From Bacteroides sp. (GTDB taxonomy: Bacteria > Bacteroidota > Bacteroidia > Bacteroidales > Bacteroidaceae), in NCBI GenBank assembly GCA_020861095.1, contig JAJBTC010000065.1, positions 1 to 39,187 of the forward strand: a stretch of DNA of 39,187 nt. The letters are read 5' to 3'. The notes under the pieces are model-generated. The model worked only from the letters and a program-made list of their open reading frames with translations. It made no database searches and had not been told where the DNA came from. How positions within the stretch are numbered: the stretch's first letter is position 1; each line of letters starts with the position of its first letter. The translations under genes and the position numbers were made by a program. Positions 1 to 10,438 of this stretch are shown in pieces.

Positions 1-33
1 AAGGTTATGGATTGATTGTTTTTGAAAGGGGAG

Positions 34-77
34 AGGGGAAACACTTCTGAAAAGAGGATGTTTCCCTTCTTTTTTTA
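34..77 (+). terminator. Rho-independent terminator of a gene upstream of the window
   Basis: An 8-bp stem, GGGAAACA at 36-43 pairing with TGTTTCCC at 59-66, is followed at once by a T-rich tract (67-77). This is the layout of an intrinsic terminator for plus-strand transcription. The gene it ends would lie before position 1. Confidence 0.6.
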
Positions 78-820
78 TGCCCGATCTTGTTGGGCAATGT
101 ACCTATAGTGGTCTGTATAAAGAATCTGTATCCAACAGATCAGAATGTACATATGGATCGATTATATGCGGATAGTTTCCCTGTTGTTCTTTTTTAAGAC
201 ACCAATGAAGTTTCATTGCGATTCGAAAGGACATATCCTGTCTGTTATAGGGATTCCAATAAGGTGAAATCTATGATGTGACAGCTTATGTAGTGAATAT
301 AAGTGATTCTTTTCATCCTGGAGGGCTGGCCGATCCTGGCCGAGGGCAAGGAAGAGGAAGCGCAGTGTAGTCTGATGCCGTCCTGGGGTGCGAACCGCAC
401 ATACAAAGGAGTGCTGCAAGTACGACCGAAGAAAAATGATAACTCTTCAATTTCGGTCGTACTTGCAGCATTCCTTATTTTTCTTCCTCTTTTATACAAG
501 GTGTGGCAGCTTGCTTCGGTTCCCTGGGCTTCGCCTTACCCCGGGCTGAAATCGATCGTTCTTCCAGGACGGTGAAGTACCCTGATTTTTCTATGTTGAG
601 ACAACCTCGGGTGCGTTAGCATATTTACAGCATTTTAGGAGATTTATATAAGAAGTCAGGGTATTTGTCTGTTCAATCCTATATCGTAATTCATACATGT
701 TCCCAAATAGTCTGTAAACGTTTCATCTGTAATTCATTTGGCTGCAAATACAGTTTAGTTGTAAATCAGATGATCTGGCAAAGAGAACCGATCAAAACCT
801 ATGCCTGATGACACTTTTCC
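78..820. other. Intergenic stretch without a convincing gene
   Basis: No open frame here looks like a protein. Short frames at 303-575 and 801-998 overlap the palindromic repeat or the downstream terminator. Apart from the repeat at 409-636, nothing specific was recognised. The stretch separates a terminator of an upstream plus-strand gene from the end of the minus-strand PUL operon. Confidence 0.5.
409..636. repeat. Dispersed palindromic intergenic element, copy 1
   Basis: A perfect 19-bp inverted repeat (412-430 and 452-470) forms a hairpin with a 21-nt loop; its core is GTACGACCGAA / TTCGGTCGTAC. The same core recurs at 28463-28500. Both copies are followed by a second GC-rich imperfect palindrome containing CTGGGCTTCG or CTGGGCTGGG-like blocks. 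Both end in a TTACAGCA-type sequence that mirrors the AGTGCTG start. This copy is longer and its ends are less perfect than copy 2. It has no coding capacity and could be a non-autonomous (MITE- or REP-like) element. Confidence 0.6.
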
Positions 821-868
821 AAAAAAATACCCGTCGGAACCGATCCGTTACGATCTTCCGACGGGTAT
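821..868 (-). terminator. Terminator of the PUL operon
   Basis: Read on the minus strand, ATACCCGTCGGAA (868-856) pairs with TTCCGACGGGTAT (839-827) in a perfect 13-bp stem with a 16-nt loop, followed by seven T (827-821). It starts about 47 bp past the GH97 stop codon. This is a strong intrinsic terminator and marks the 3' end of the operon. Confidence 0.85.
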
Positions 869-914
869 GTGGTCTCCGGTCTACTCTCCGGAGAGGGACT
901 GTGGGAGCTCCTTG

Positions 915-3128
<2,214 letters not shown>

Positions 3129-5627
3129 TTAATGGATGGAAATTTCCGTATGGGTTCTGCGATCGGGTAGTTTGACCCGGCATTCCCGCGTCTCTTCGTT
3201 CCACGACCACAGGAGGGAAGAAAAGTCGCTTTCCTGCAGAGCAGTCAGTTGCTGTTCTTCCGTTTGCCGCACGGGCTGATTGTCTATATGTACACCTTGC
3301 GGTTTCTCTTCCAGGTGATAGACAAGCACTATGTTTCTCCGGTCGGAGGGGGTGAAACCGTTGTCACGGGATGCTATCTGCGTGTGATATCCTTTGTCGA
3401 GCGTGGTACATACAAAGCGGGTCCGCGCGCAGATCTGCTGCTGGTAGCCCAGGTCCTCTCCCTGGTCTTCGTAGAGTTCGAAACGGGCCGACTCGTCTTC
3501 GTAGTTGGGAAAGATATGCACCAGCAATGGGTAGTCTTTCCTCTCGTGGATGTATTGCATCACAGGCATCATCGGTACAATGGAGCCTTTTCTGACGAAC
3601 ATAGGGATGACACTCAACGGTGCGCGGTAGGAGATCTTCTGACCGCCCGGGTACACCGTCCGTTTATCGTTGAAGTCTATCCACTCCCCTTCGGGCAGGT
3701 ATAGGTTCCGGACCCGTTCTCCCTTTTTCAGGACAGGTGCCACTAAGATCTCTTCTCCGAAGAAGAACTGATCTTCCGTCTGTACAGCTTGCTCGTCGTA
3801 GGGATACTCCATAAAGAGTCCTCTGACAATGGGCAGTCCGGTATCGTGTGCTTGCCGGGCGTAGGTATACAGATAGGGAAAAAGTTGGTATTTCAGTTCG
3901 ATAGCCGCTTTGCTGTTCTTCTCGGCCACCGGGCCAAACATCCACGGCTCTGCCGCGTTGTCCCCTTCGTGATGGGCCCGGCTCAGCGGGTTGAAGATCC
4001 CGAACTGCATCCAGCGGGTATACAATTCGGCCATGGCCGGATAGTCCGTGATGTCTCCGCAATAGCCGGAGATATCGGTGGTGAAGAACGGGATCCCTCC
4101 CAGACCGGCCGAGATACTCACAGCCACCTGGTTCTGTAGCTGTCCCCATCCTTCCAGTACATCGTTGCCATTGCCGCTGTCTCCCGTCCACCCGAATGTA
4201 TACCGTTGCAGTCCGGCATAGGCTGCCCGGGTCATCTGGAAGACACGTTTGTTGGGATTGCGTTTCTCGAACTGTTCCTTCACCACTTTGTCCCAGGTAA
4301 GGCCATATACATTGTGTATTTCGTCGTGCATCCCCAGGTGGTGCTGCATATAGAGGCGGTCCAGGTCTTCTTCGTTGCTCCAGGCAGGTTCGCCCATATC
4401 GGTCCAGAAACCGTGCGCGCCATCGTCTAATGGTTTTTGTTGCCAGGCTCCCCACCAGTCGGCCACCCCGGGCAGGGTGAAGTCTATCACCCCGCAATTC
4501 CCGCCCCAGGGCCAGGGCATATCGTACGACTTTCCGGTACGGCTGTCTCTGACAAAATAGCCTTTGCTGTCGGCCTCTTCCCACTGTTCGCGGTTGGCCC
4601 GGGAGATGACAGGGTCCTGCGAAAGGATCATTTTGAAGCCCTGTTCCCGGAGTGCAGCAAGCATCTGCCGCGGAGAAGTATAGTTCTCCCGGCGCCATTC
4701 GAAATCCTGCAGCCATTGGGTCCAGCCAATGTCCTGATAGATGATATCACACGGGATCTGGCGACGCCGGAATTCGGAGGCGATCTCCAGCGCCTGGTCT
4801 TCCCGGGTGTAGAGTCCGCGGCATTGCGAGAAGCCCAGTGCCCATTTGGGTGGCAGGATGGGCTGCCCCGTGAGGGTGATGTACTGGCTCATGATCTCTT
4901 TGTAATCCTTACCGAAGATAAAATAGTAGATAAACTCTCCGTCGGGAGCCTCAAATGAATAGTATTCGTCCGATTCGGTACCAAACTTAAATTCTGTCTT
5001 GTAGGTATTGTCGAGGAATATGCCGTATTGATAGCTGCTCATAAAGAAAGGAATGCTCTTGTAGAGCGGATCTTCGTTGACACTGTAGCAGGGACGGTCG
5101 CTGTTCCACATCTTGTACGAGCGTCCGCGGCGGTTGAGCGGTCCGGTCTTTTCTCCCAGTCCGAAAAACTGTTCATCGGGCCTTAACGCTTTGTATGCCT
5201 TTCTGGCGGTAGCATCGTTGACATGCCCTGCCGACTTGTAGTCACTGAAGAGCAGTCGCTGCCACTTGTCAAAGATCTGTAGTTGCATGGGCTCTTTGTT
5301 GAGCCGTATGCGAAGCCGGGAAGTATAGATCTCGTAACAGGAAGGCTCGTCGTTGATGTGCAGTCCTTCTACCTCTGTCGGTTCCTGAGGCACTACGGCA
5401 AAGGATTCGTTGGTACGGACAAACCGGCTGGCGGGGTCGAACCAGATCCGGACCACGGAAGGAGATTCTATATCCATGCGGAGACCCGCCCCTTCGCTGG
5501 TATGGAAGATGAAACGGTTGGCTTCACGGGTGTAAGAGGTACAATTTCCGGGCTGTAGTTCCGATTGTGCCCAGACCTTTGCCGGGATCAGTATCAGGAT
5601 AGTGAATGTATATATAAGGTATTTCAT
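3129..5627 (-). CDS. GH31 alpha-glucosidase
   Basis: An 832-residue family 31 glycoside hydrolase with a signal peptide cut near VWAQ (about residue 20), so predicted periplasmic. The order is N-terminal beta-sandwich (DUF4968-like), catalytic barrel from about residue 255, then proximal and distal beta domains. The nucleophile is D410 in GFWTDMGEPA and the acid/base is D483 in GWTGDSGNG, both canonical for retaining GH31 enzymes. Its ATG overlaps the GH66 stop codon (ATGA), which indicates translational coupling. In a dextran-type PUL this enzyme would hydrolyse alpha-1,6-linked isomalto-oligosaccharides to glucose. GH31 also includes alpha-xylosidases and transglucosidases, so the substrate is inferred from the GH66 neighbour, not seen in the active site. 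Confidence 0.93.
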   Translation of the reverse strand: MKYLIYTFTILILIPAKVWAQSELQPGNCTSYTREANRFIFHTSEGAGLRMDIESPSVVRIWFDPASRFVRTNESFAVVPQEPTEVEGLHINDEPSCYEIYTSRLRIRLNKEPMQLQIFDKWQRLLFSDYKSAGHVNDATARKAYKALRPDEQFFGLGEKTGPLNRRGRSYKMWNSDRPCYSVNEDPLYKSIPFFMSSYQYGIFLDNTYKTEFKFGTESDEYYSFEAPDGEFIYYFIFGKDYKEIMSQYITLTGQPILPPKWALGFSQCRGLYTREDQALEIASEFRRRQIPCDIIYQDIGWTQWLQDFEWRRENYTSPRQMLAALREQGFKMILSQDPVISRANREQWEEADSKGYFVRDSRTGKSYDMPWPWGGNCGVIDFTLPGVADWWGAWQQKPLDDGAHGFWTDMGEPAWSNEEDLDRLYMQHHLGMHDEIHNVYGLTWDKVVKEQFEKRNPNKRVFQMTRAAYAGLQRYTFGWTGDSGNGNDVLEGWGQLQNQVAVSISAGLGGIPFFTTDISGYCGDITDYPAMAELYTRWMQFGIFNPLSRAHHEGDNAAEPWMFGPVAEKNSKAAIELKYQLFPYLYTYARQAHDTGLPIVRGLFMEYPYDEQAVQTEDQFFFGEEILVAPVLKKGERVRNLYLPEGEWIDFNDKRTVYPGGQKISYRAPLSVIPMFVRKGSIVPMMPVMQYIHERKDYPLLVHIFPNYEDESARFELYEDQGEDLGYQQQICARTRFVCTTLDKGYHTQIASRDNGFTPSDRRNIVLVYHLEEKPQGVHIDNQPVRQTEEQQLTALQESDFSSLLWSWNEETRECRVKLPDRRTHTEISIH

Positions 5628-7405
5628 GTGCCTATGGAGGTATCCGGTTCATATTCAAGAACGATCATGTCCCAGTATTTCAGCGCAGGCAGGGTCAGAA
5701 TCACCTCATTGCCTGTCTGGACGAAGGTCAGGGGTATGGCGACTCCCTGGTTGAAGTCGGGAGAGGCCATCCATACCCGGGATATGTTGCCGGAAGCAGT
5801 GAGGCAGATCTGTGCGTCTGTAATCTCCACGGGCTCTGTCTGCGTACCGTTGGTATCTCTCCATTCCAGGGAACTGGCGTTGGAGAAGTTGAGCAGGTGT
5901 ACTACGTCTCTGCCTGGCATCTTCTTTCCGCAGACAGCCACTTCCCCCTGCGACGCGGGCCACTGGGCAGGGGAGAGTTTGCCATCCACCGATCGGGCCG
6001 TAAAGGGAGCGAATGTACCTCCGTCGCGCAGCAGGTTCTGGTAGGCCACCAGAAAATCGTAATAGTGTACCAGGGCTTCCCGGAGCCCGGTTCGCATCTG
6101 CAGGTTGGAGTTGGGGAAATACTCATTGGCCAGGTAATGCTCTCCCAGTTCCAGATGAGCCCCTCCGAAAGAGAAGATCACGGCATTGGCCAGGAGAATG
6201 CCTGGGGCATTCACATACCCTACGCTGTTGGACCGCGCGTAGTTCATATAGGCGGCAAGCACGGTGTTGAGGGTGTTATCGCTGTAGGCCAGATTGTCTG
6301 TGATGACCTGTGCCAGCTGCCCGAAGGTCTTGCTTTCGTCCCACACCTCTGTATACAGAAAGTCTACCTCCGCCTGGGCGATGTACGACTGTCCGTACTG
6401 GCTCACCGCGTTCATTACCAGCCGCTTGTCCGGGTTCGCCGCTTTCATGGCAGTAATAAATCCTTTGTAACTTTCATCCAGCTTCACCTGCCGACCGTCG
6501 TAATCGTAGACGGTACCCCGGTTGCCCAACTGGTCGATGTGGTATCCGTCGAAATCAAATACCTTATATACATCCTGATGTCTTCCTGCCAGGTAGGCCT
6601 GCCATTCGGTATTGGCCGGGTTGGTCAGATAGATGCTGCTGCGGAAGGGAGCATCCAGTGTATGGCTGTCTTTGTCGGAGTGGTGGGTATCTGTGAACAG
6701 GTACCACTCTTCACGCACACCGTCGGATGCCGCGTTGCTCAGCGCGCCGAAAGCGAGGTTATAGAATAGAGTCTTCATCCCTCTCTGATGCGCCTCTCCG
6801 ATATACCCCTGTACGGTAGAGAGGTAATTGGTACGACCGATCAGGTCGGGCCACGAAGCCAGGGGATTGTCCGCAGTGCCGGCCAATGGACGGTGGTGAT
6901 CGTACATCCAGTCGTAGAACTGTATGCCATTGATGTGGTGGCGGTTGAGCGTGCGGATGTTCCGACCGATCTGATTCCCTGTCAGGTTGCCGTACGAAGA
7001 GAGGAAGCCGTAGCGGGGGAATTTTTTCCAGTCGGAAGAGACATCCACGGCAATGCTGTGGTAGATCTGCTCGTTGCCTTCCAGGGTTTCGTAGATATCC
7101 ACTAAGTAGCCTTTGAAGTCTTCTGCCGGAGGTGTCCAGCTCCAGGAACCGGAGGTGAGCGGCTCTTCGTGGAGCACCTTTCCCAGGTGCGAGTAGCGTA
7201 CCGCAGGCTGTGTGCCGGGGATCTCCTGCAAGGTGAAGCGCACTGTTTCGCCCGGAGTATAGACGGCTTTGTCGGTTTCCAGGTCGATGCTCAGATAGCT
7301 GTCTCCGTAGGTAACAGGATCGTTTTGGGTGTCGTAGAAGTCTTCGCAGGCAGCAAAGAGGCCGAAACCCAGGATAAGGGCTATGGATGGGATTTGTTTT
7401 TTCAT
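5624..7405 (-). CDS. GH66 endo-dextranase-like lipoprotein
   Basis: A 593-residue glycoside hydrolase family 66 protein. It starts with an SPII lipoprotein signal (FAAC, Cys20), so it is probably anchored in the outer membrane and may be surface-exposed. An N-terminal beta domain (about 35-125) precedes the catalytic barrel (about 130-430) and a C-terminal beta domain. The predicted nucleophile is D291 in FDGYHIDQLG and the acid/base is E353 in FLYTEVWDE, matching the Asp/Glu pair known from streptococcal dextranases. GH66 holds endo-dextranases and cycloisomaltooligosaccharide glucanotransferases. No long CITase-type insertion (CBM35) is evident, so a plain dextranase is favoured. It follows the SusE-like gene by 65 bp and overlaps the GH31 start by 4 bp. 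It identifies the locus as a likely dextran utilization system. Confidence 0.9.
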   Translation of the reverse strand: MKKQIPSIALILGFGLFAACEDFYDTQNDPVTYGDSYLSIDLETDKAVYTPGETVRFTLQEIPGTQPAVRYSHLGKVLHEEPLTSGSWSWTPPAEDFKGYLVDIYETLEGNEQIYHSIAVDVSSDWKKFPRYGFLSSYGNLTGNQIGRNIRTLNRHHINGIQFYDWMYDHHRPLAGTADNPLASWPDLIGRTNYLSTVQGYIGEAHQRGMKTLFYNLAFGALSNAASDGVREEWYLFTDTHHSDKDSHTLDAPFRSSIYLTNPANTEWQAYLAGRHQDVYKVFDFDGYHIDQLGNRGTVYDYDGRQVKLDESYKGFITAMKAANPDKRLVMNAVSQYGQSYIAQAEVDFLYTEVWDESKTFGQLAQVITDNLAYSDNTLNTVLAAYMNYARSNSVGYVNAPGILLANAVIFSFGGAHLELGEHYLANEYFPNSNLQMRTGLREALVHYYDFLVAYQNLLRDGGTFAPFTARSVDGKLSPAQWPASQGEVAVCGKKMPGRDVVHLLNFSNASSLEWRDTNGTQTEPVEITDAQICLTASGNISRVWMASPDFNQGVAIPLTFVQTGNEVILTLPALKYWDMIVLEYEPDTSIGT

Positions 7406-7470
7406 GGTTTTTTATTTGAAGGGGCAGATCCCGTAACCGGGTTACAGGATCTGCTTCTCCCGGAACGATA

Positions 7471-8913
7471 TTAGTGTTTTTGTATGCGCACTGTTTCTTT
7501 CAGCTGATCCAGTTCGATGCTGTAGGTAGCGGCAGCAGGTATTTTCCATTTGTAATCTACTCCGGCACCCGGATAGTGGTAGATCATGGTCTCTGTCTTT
7601 CCGGTGGGAGCCTTGTCGGGCTCATCGGCCAGGAACCAGGCTCCGTTCCAGTCGTCCTGTCTGTCTAAGTTGAATTTCAGTTCCCCTGCGTTCAGCGTAC
7701 CTGTCCAGGTGAATACGAACGGGTCCGATGTCGCGGTCAGCGGCGTGGCATTGCCTATGTCCCATCCCTGTGGCGTGGCATCGCCCACCATGTAGACCGT
7801 GCTGTAAGGTGTAAAAGGAACCATATCGATCTTCATCTCACGGGTATCTAAGGTGATCTTATAAACACCTCCGCTGATGTTCCATTTATAGTCCGGATCT
7901 CCGGCCCATTTGTCTACGGCAAGGCCTGTACCTTCGGAGGTCTGGTCTGTCGGCGGACGGAAAAAGACAGCATCCCAGTTACCCGCAACGGTACCTATTT
8001 TGAATTCTCCCCCGGCAGCCAGGTCGGCATTGTAACGGAATACAAACGGATCGAGCGGGTCTGCTGTCATGGGTTCGAAATCCCAGTCTGTCGCGTTTCC
8101 TGTAAACCACAGTTCGGAGTACTCCGGACCTTCTTCCCGGACTATGCTAACGGCCAGCGTAATCAGGTTGACCTGTATGGTATAGGTGCCTGCTTCGGTG
8201 ATCCCGAAAGGCTCATCGTAGGGATCATCCTCACTTTCGCGGTAATAGAGTTTGTGGTCACTCTCTCCTTTGTTGTAAGAAGGGGTAAATGCTCCCAGGG
8301 TGGTAATGAACTTGAAGCTGCCTGCGGTCAGGTTTCCGGTCCAGGTAAAGGCTTTTGGGGTGTTGGTCACGGCTCTCATTTCCGTAGCATCGTCTGCACT
8401 CCATCCGTTGGGTGTAGCGCCTCCTATCAGGTACAGCGTCTGAGTGATGGGACGGTGGGTACGGATAGTGATGCTTTGGGTGTTGGAGACTTGCGGTTCT
8501 ACCTGATCGGATGCAACCGTAGCTGTCACCCGGCTTTCTAAGGTGACTTCTGAAAGGGGAGATATACCAAACTCATTCAGCAACAGATCGTTCAGTTCTT
8601 CGTGTGTGTACGTCTTCTCATATACCTCTCTGCCCAGCTCTTCGGTGATACCTCCGGCAAAATCATTGCCTTGTATATCCAGCTGGAACGTATAACTGAT
8701 CCCGGCATTGGTCCCGTGATTGGAGCCGGTGGTCCAGGTAAATTGCAACGCCTCTACCTGCGGGTTGTTGGCATCCAGTTCGAGGTGGGTTTCCGATACC
8801 GATAATTCCAGCGGAGTGTTGCCTTTGTTCAATTCCCGGTAATCGTCATCGGCACATCCGATGAAGACCGGAGCCATTCCTGTCAGCAGGAAAAGTAATT
8901 TATGTAGTTTCAT
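7471..8913 (-). CDS. SusE/SusF-like outer-membrane glycan-binding lipoprotein
   Basis: A 480-residue lipoprotein (FIGC lipobox, Cys20). An N-terminal SusE-type domain (about 25-150) with short beta repeats is followed by three similar modules. Each begins with a hydrophobic strand and a G-aT-W motif: LYLIGGATPNGW, LWFTGNATDW and VYMVGDATPQGW. Each module then has a LxAGxFKF-type strand, as in SusE and SusF starch-binding modules. It probably sits on the cell surface and holds glycan near the SusCD complex. It lies 18 bp after susD and precedes the GH66 gene. Family members diverge strongly, so assignment rests on domain pattern and position, and the ligand (alpha-glucan) is inferred from the enzymes beside it. 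Confidence 0.85.
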   Translation of the reverse strand: MKLHKLLFLLTGMAPVFIGCADDDYRELNKGNTPLELSVSETHLELDANNPQVEALQFTWTTGSNHGTNAGISYTFQLDIQGNDFAGGITEELGREVYEKTYTHEELNDLLLNEFGISPLSEVTLESRVTATVASDQVEPQVSNTQSITIRTHRPITQTLYLIGGATPNGWSADDATEMRAVTNTPKAFTWTGNLTAGSFKFITTLGAFTPSYNKGESDHKLYYRESEDDPYDEPFGITEAGTYTIQVNLITLAVSIVREEGPEYSELWFTGNATDWDFEPMTADPLDPFVFRYNADLAAGGEFKIGTVAGNWDAVFFRPPTDQTSEGTGLAVDKWAGDPDYKWNISGGVYKITLDTREMKIDMVPFTPYSTVYMVGDATPQGWDIGNATPLTATSDPFVFTWTGTLNAGELKFNLDRQDDWNGAWFLADEPDKAPTGKTETMIYHYPGAGVDYKWKIPAAATYSIELDQLKETVRIQKH

Positions 8914-8931
8914 GATCGTCTCTTTTTTAAA

Positions 8932-10434
8932 TTAATAGCCGGGGTTCTGTGTCAGGTTGGGATTGGCGTCCCGTTCTTTCTGAGGGATCGGGAACAGCAG
9001 GTGTTTCCGTGCCGCGTTGATCTTACCGATGGAATGCAGGAAGTCCAGCGCGTATTGTCCGTTGTCCCAGCGGATCATATCGAACCAGCGGTGTCCTTCG
9101 AAGGCCAGTTCGAGCCTGCGTTCTTTCCGGATCAGTTCCCGCATCTGGTCCTCAGACAGATCCTCTACATCGTTGCGGTTGGTGAGTCCGGCCCGCTGGC
9201 GTACCTGGTAGAGCGGGGTTTCGGCTTCTGAGGTACGTCCCAGTTCGTTCAGTGCTTCGGCTTTCATCAGCAATACATCGGCAAAACGCAATACGACGAC
9301 ACTGGCAGAGTTAGTATTGTAGTCCGGAGAGACCGACAACGGTATAAGGAACTTCCGTACATTGTATCCGGTGTTGGACATGGTAGACTTATACGTATTT
9401 CCTTCGAACGGCGTACAACCTTCGTAAAGGATGGTTTTGTCTTTGCGCAGGTCTCCCTCTTCGTACTGAGATACGAATTCCTGTGTAGGCTGGTTCCAGC
9501 CGTAGGCTCCGCCCACCCATCCGGAGTTCCTGGGACCCATATAGGTGCTTAGCCAGCAGGCCTGGTTCTCATCGCTCCAGAAGTCGGCATTGGTGAGGCC
9601 GTAATACTGTACTTCAAAGAGAGATTCCGCGGTATTCTTGTTTCTCTCCTCTCCACCGAAGCAGTCGCTGTAGTCCGGATTCAACACGTATCCCAGACTC
9701 TCTACAAGTTCGCACATCTCTACGCACTCTTCATACATGCCCAGGGTCAGGTACACTTTGGCCAGCATGCCTGCGGCGGCTCCTTTGGAAGCGCGTCCGA
9801 TGTCGCTGCCTGCATACTCTTCCCGCACAGGCAGCAGTTCAATGGCCGCCAGCAGATCGGGAATGATGACTTCGTTGTAGATCGTTGACTGGTCTGTCCG
9901 GGCGGGGAGCAGATCATCGTCCGGCCCCACGGTATGGATGGTCATGGGTACATCTCCGAACAACTGCACCAACAGGAAGTAGTAGTGCGCGCGCAGGAAA
10001 CGGGCTTCTCCCAGGCATCTGTTTTTCAGGAATTCGCTGATATTCATTTCCGGTATGCTTTCCAGGATGGTGTTGCAATACAGGATGCCCGGATTGGGCC
10101 CTCTCCAGATATCTAATGCGGCTGCGTTGTCGGCGGTGGCTACAAAGTTGGCTAAGGTCACTGTCTCTATACCGTCGGTACCACCCCCGGCACCCACTTC
10201 GCTGTTGCCGGCAACAATATCCAATGTCCAGATACGCATGTTGTACAGTTTGGGACGTTGCAGCGGCTGATAGGCTCCATTGACTAATGCGATGGCCGAA
10301 GCCTCGTCTTTCAGTGCTTCCGCGCTGGGATCTTCGTAAGGAACTTTGTCCAGAAAGTCCGAACACGAGGCCAGGCAGGTCAGGACGGATACTAATCCGA
10401 TATATGCGATGTGTTTCATTTTACTCTTTTTCAT
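8932..10434 (-). CDS. SusD/RagB family nutrient-binding lipoprotein
   Basis: A 500-residue SusD-family outer-membrane lipoprotein. The signal peptide ends in a lipobox (LASC, then SDFLDKVP, the classic SusD start). The TPR-like helical core and the C-terminal RagB/SusD region (ELIRKERRLELAFEGHRWFDMIRW, in which RRLELAFEGHRWFD is the family signature) are intact, and the protein ends with the usual LTQNPGY. SusD proteins cap the SusC channel and capture oligosaccharides on the cell surface. The start is 4 bp after the susC stop, as expected for the tightly paired susCD genes. An alternative start at residue 6 (MKHIAY) gives the same mature lipoprotein. Confidence 0.95.
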   Translation of the reverse strand: MKKSKMKHIAYIGLVSVLTCLASCSDFLDKVPYEDPSAEALKDEASAIALVNGAYQPLQRPKLYNMRIWTLDIVAGNSEVGAGGGTDGIETVTLANFVATADNAAALDIWRGPNPGILYCNTILESIPEMNISEFLKNRCLGEARFLRAHYYFLLVQLFGDVPMTIHTVGPDDDLLPARTDQSTIYNEVIIPDLLAAIELLPVREEYAGSDIGRASKGAAAGMLAKVYLTLGMYEECVEMCELVESLGYVLNPDYSDCFGGEERNKNTAESLFEVQYYGLTNADFWSDENQACWLSTYMGPRNSGWVGGAYGWNQPTQEFVSQYEEGDLRKDKTILYEGCTPFEGNTYKSTMSNTGYNVRKFLIPLSVSPDYNTNSASVVVLRFADVLLMKAEALNELGRTSEAETPLYQVRQRAGLTNRNDVEDLSEDQMRELIRKERRLELAFEGHRWFDMIRWDNGQYALDFLHSIGKINAARKHLLFPIPQKERDANPNLTQNPGY

Positions 10435-10438
10435 GGGA

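Noticed and set aside
78..300. Decayed gene at the window start
   Set aside because: Some frames read like protein for 20-30 residues, but no family pattern could be joined across the stops.
303..575. Plus-strand 90-residue open frame
   Set aside because: It runs through the palindromic repeat and reads as arbitrary residues; no signal, domain or start context supports it.
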